A program made the translations under genes and the position numbers. Below the pieces are notes generated by a model that was not told the origin of the DNA, did not search any database, and worked only from the letters and a program-made list of their open reading frames with translations. DNA of 18,673 bases, taken from NCBI GenBank assembly GCA_002455215.1, contig DKKK01000206.1, positions 4,262-22,934 of the forward strand, in the 5' to 3' direction. Within the stretch, counting starts at the first letter, position 1, and each line of letters starts with the position of its first letter. This DNA is from Anaerolineales bacterium UBA6668 (GTDB taxonomy: Bacteria; Chloroflexota; Anaerolineae; Anaerolineales; UBA6668). Of this stretch, positions 16,645-18,673 are shown piece by piece.

Positions 16645-17108
16645 AAACCAATGCCATCCGCATCTTAGAGCAAGCCACTATTCCCATTCGATTGTTGACT
16701 TATGAAGTTGGCGAAGCGCATTTGCCGGCAGAAGAAGTGGCACAACTTCTGGGACTGCATCCCGAAAGCGTTTTTAAAACGTTGGTAGCCCACGGCGACA
16801 AAAGCGGCTTCCTATTCGCCGTGATCCCCGCACCTGCCAACCTAAACTTAAAAGCGCTTGCCCAAGTGAGTGGCAACAAACGCGTAGAATTGCTCCCCCT
16901 AAAAGATGTGTTGGAACGTACCGGCTATGTGCGCGGCGCGGTGACCGTCTTGGGCGCTAAGAAGGCTTTTCCGGCATATGTAGATGAGACGATTGAATTG
17001 TGGGATGAAATCAGTGTCAGCGCCGGGACACGGGGTTTGCAGGTTTTACTCGCTCCCACCGACTATTTACACATTACCCAAGCAAAACTGGCAAATTTGG
17101 TGGAGTAA
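16641..17108 (+). CDS. ybaK: YbaK/EbsC-type Cys-tRNA(Pro) deacylase
   Basis: 155-residue editing protein that hydrolyses mischarged Cys-tRNA(Pro) in trans with prolyl-tRNA synthetase. The fold is recognisable from AIRILEQATIPIRLLTYE, the VFKTLVAHGD segment with the conserved catalytic K46, FAVIPAPANLNLKALA and the GYVRGAVTVLGAKKAFPAYVDE block (G-x-SP is GAVT here, a small departure from the typical GGISP loop). Length equals YbaK. ATG 16641 overlaps the preceding stop and has AAAGGA six bases upstream (16629-16634), so this start is well supported; an upstream open stretch from 16539 is only read-through of the overlapped frame. It ends nine bases before the stop of the convergent fusion gene. 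Confidence 0.93.
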   Translation: MKTNAIRILEQATIPIRLLTYEVGEAHLPAEEVAQLLGLHPESVFKTLVAHGDKSGFLFAVIPAPANLNLKALAQVSGNKRVELLPLKDVLERTGYVRGAVTVLGAKKAFPAYVDETIELWDEISVSAGTRGLQVLLAPTDYLHITQAKLANLVE

Positions 17109-17117
17109 ACTGCCTGC

Positions 17118-18659
17118 CTAAGAAACCAAGCCTTGCTCCTTGCGTTGATACAAGATGAAGGCTTCAATTTTTTCTTTGGCAAGCAAATGTCCGGGGGCAG
17201 TCACTAAGTAGCCGGGCGTCCAGAAGTTTCCAGCAGGGTGCAGTTCGCGCAAACGCGGAAACTCATCCAAAATTTGCTTGCTGGTGGTTTGCATCATCAC
17301 CTTTACCACGTGTTCTGGGGCATCGGCTGGGGAACATGCCACCACCAATTGCAGGTAACGTGGCTGAATGTCGAGTTCTTCCACCCGCCAGTCATACGCC
17401 AGCGCCAATTGGCGCATCCACTTACCGAGCATTTCCACCATATCTCCGCGTAACTGCACGTCGGGCATTTTGGGTAGCCAGAGAAAGGTGTAACTGAGCG
17501 TGTACAAACTATGGGGCGTACGATACACGCCCGGCAGGGGGAATGCTTCGGCTTGGATGGTTTCGGTCGGGCGTGGGTTGGTGGGCAACTCAGGTTCGGG
17601 GGTTGCAATGGCAGGCTGTCGCCCGGTGTTGCCCCGTGAAATGCGTACCGGCTGGCTATACCCGCTAAAAGAGCGACTGCTGGGTTTTTCGGTAGGCGGC
17701 GGCGTGGGCGGGGCTGGGTTTGCCTTAGGTATTTCGCCCGTGTCGCTTGGTTTGGTCAGCAATTGACGCACCACATCGCCCGCTTGCTTGCGGATCATGC
17801 TAAGCGGTGTTTCTGGTGAAAAGACCATACTCAACAGCAGTTCGCCTGTGGCGGGGGTGGAGTACAGCAGATAATCTGTGCCATTAGACAGGGTAATAAA
17901 ACGCACCAATGCGCCGCTTTTGTTGCTATTGACCCAATTGGAGTGAGCTAATTCTGCTAGCTCTTGCGCTTCTTCACGCGGGAATTGCCCAGCATAGGCG
18001 TACAACACACTGCCTTTCGTCAGCATACTGGCTTCTGCCGAACTACCCAATGTCAAACCGGTTAAGTAACGTGCGGCTTTGTTGACATCATTTAGCCACG
18101 GCATTTCTGATTCGCTGGTTTGTGCCGGGACAGGTGGCGTGTCAACTCGCATGGCAACAGCTGGCGCAACTTGCGGGGCAGGGGTTGGGGCTAGAGTTGG
18201 TGTGGCAACCGGCATGGGGCGTTCAGTTGCAAGGGCGGTTAGATTTGAGCGCGGAAAGGAAGCGCTTACCCCACTGGCTGGGGGCGCATAGCGCACTTGT
18301 CTTTCCAGTGCGTCCTTCAACATAGGTTCTAATTCGGGGATAAAAAACGGTTTGGGCAAAATCCCTTGAATATCCAACTTCGCCGCCAACTTGCCAAAGT
18401 CAATGCCAAAACTAGGGATGAGCATTATGCGCGTGTTGGGGTTGTGTACCCGCAAACCGGTCACTAGATCTGCAAGGGGAATATCGGCTAGTGTGGTATC
18501 AATAATGACCAAATCAAAGGCACGGTGCGCCGCCAAACGCAAAGCACCCTTACCACTGGTTGCAGTAGCGGCAAGGAATGTCATGCCTTCAGAAAGCACT
18601 TGCTGAACCATTGTAGCAAAGGCTTCGTCTGTATCAATAATTAATACCAACCGTTTCAT
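17118..18659 (-). CDS. Response regulator fusion: REC + Roadblock/LC7-like + inactive IS200-like transposase domain
   Basis: 513 residues. A receiver domain (1-120) has acidic D9/D11, phospho-acceptor D54 (LVIIDTTLAD), S83 and K103-P104. A proline/alanine-rich linker (125-185) leads to a Roadblock/LC7-like segment (about 188-305: LTGLTLGSSAEASMLTKGS ... TDYLLYSTPATGELLLSMVF). After a second proline-rich linker, residues 379-510 follow the IS200/REP-type Y1 transposase pattern: SYTFLWLPK, RVEELDIQPRYLQLVVACSP, a helix ending QILDEFPRL, and GNFWTPGYLVTAPG ... IEAFILYQ. The HUH triplet is Y435-L436-Q437 rather than H-x-H, and the tyrosine position is F501, so strand cleavage is unlikely. Perhaps it binds hairpin nucleic acid or proteins in a phosphorylation-dependent way. 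No partner kinase is adjacent. A -10-like TATAAT ends eight bases before the ATG. Confidence 0.82.
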   Translation of the reverse strand: MKRLVLIIDTDEAFATMVQQVLSEGMTFLAATATSGKGALRLAAHRAFDLVIIDTTLADIPLADLVTGLRVHNPNTRIMLIPSFGIDFGKLAAKLDIQGILPKPFFIPELEPMLKDALERQVRYAPPASGVSASFPRSNLTALATERPMPVATPTLAPTPAPQVAPAVAMRVDTPPVPAQTSESEMPWLNDVNKAARYLTGLTLGSSAEASMLTKGSVLYAYAGQFPREEAQELAELAHSNWVNSNKSGALVRFITLSNGTDYLLYSTPATGELLLSMVFSPETPLSMIRKQAGDVVRQLLTKPSDTGEIPKANPAPPTPPPTEKPSSRSFSGYSQPVRISRGNTGRQPAIATPEPELPTNPRPTETIQAEAFPLPGVYRTPHSLYTLSYTFLWLPKMPDVQLRGDMVEMLGKWMRQLALAYDWRVEELDIQPRYLQLVVACSPADAPEHVVKVMMQTTSKQILDEFPRLRELHPAGNFWTPGYLVTAPGHLLAKEKIEAFILYQRKEQGLVS

Positions 18660-18667
18660 ATACCAAA

Positions 18668-18673
18668 ATTATA
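18668..18673 (-). promoter_or_regulatory. -10-like box of the response-regulator fusion gene
   Basis: On the minus strand a perfect TATAAT (18673-18668) lies eight bases before the ATG at 18659. A start of transcription six to eight bases after it would fall at or next to the ATG, giving a leaderless message; no Shine-Dalgarno sequence is present. The -35 box would lie outside the window. Confidence 0.4.

Noticed and set aside
17118..17520. Stand-alone IS200 insertion at the end of the response-regulator gene
   Set aside because: The domain is in frame with the upstream domains through a proline-rich linker, has no own start or element ends, and its catalytic residues are absent; a fusion is more likely.

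Overview
This 18.7 kb window is gene-dense bacterial chromosome of roughly even base composition. It holds 14 protein-coding genes, no RNA genes, no CRISPR array and no intact insertion sequence. The mix of families suggests a free-living environmental bacterium: TPR-linked signalling proteins, a bifunctional homocysteine methyltransferase/MTHF reductase, a GT-C membrane glycosyltransferase and a tandem FKBP lipoprotein. Chloroflexota is a plausible source, but this is a low-confidence inference. Many starts lack a clear Shine-Dalgarno sequence.

Layout. Positions 2-1879 (+) are the 3' part of a large PEP-synthase/rifampicin-phosphotransferase-like enzyme that begins left of the window. A 514 bp gap follows. 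Next come two adjacent + strand signalling genes, a TPR-GGDEF diguanylate cyclase (2394-4091) and a TPR histidine kinase (4093-6033), which end at a strong bidirectional terminator (6037-6067). The minus-strand block 10627-6075 runs, in transcription order, FKBP lipoprotein, chromate transporter, SDR-like oxidoreductase, Kv-beta-type aldo/keto reductase and small cupin. On the + strand follow a polytopic membrane protein of unknown function (10836-12350) and a compact group: homocysteine methyltransferase/MTHFR, PIG-L deacetylase, GT-C glycosyltransferase and YbaK-type deacylase (12552-17108). A minus-strand response-regulator fusion (18659-17118) converges on this group.

The most unusual content is in two places. 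First, four copies of a palindromic element lie within 2.8 kb (9731-12494). The copies share a terminal inverted motif like CTATTCGACACGG and an inner hairpin centred on CTTAAG. Three are intergenic. The fourth sits in frame inside the membrane-protein gene and adds a hydrophilic segment of about 34 residues between two membrane helices, much as Rickettsia palindromic elements do. Second, the last gene joins a receiver domain, a Roadblock/LC7-like domain and a C-terminal IS200/REP-type Y1 transposase-like domain in which the HUH histidines and the tyrosine appear to be replaced. That looks like a domesticated transposase fold used in signalling.

The membrane protein that hosts the element also carries a repeated D-x3-H-x(13-14)-H pattern, which suggests an unrecognised metal site. 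Functional links between these parts are inference only.
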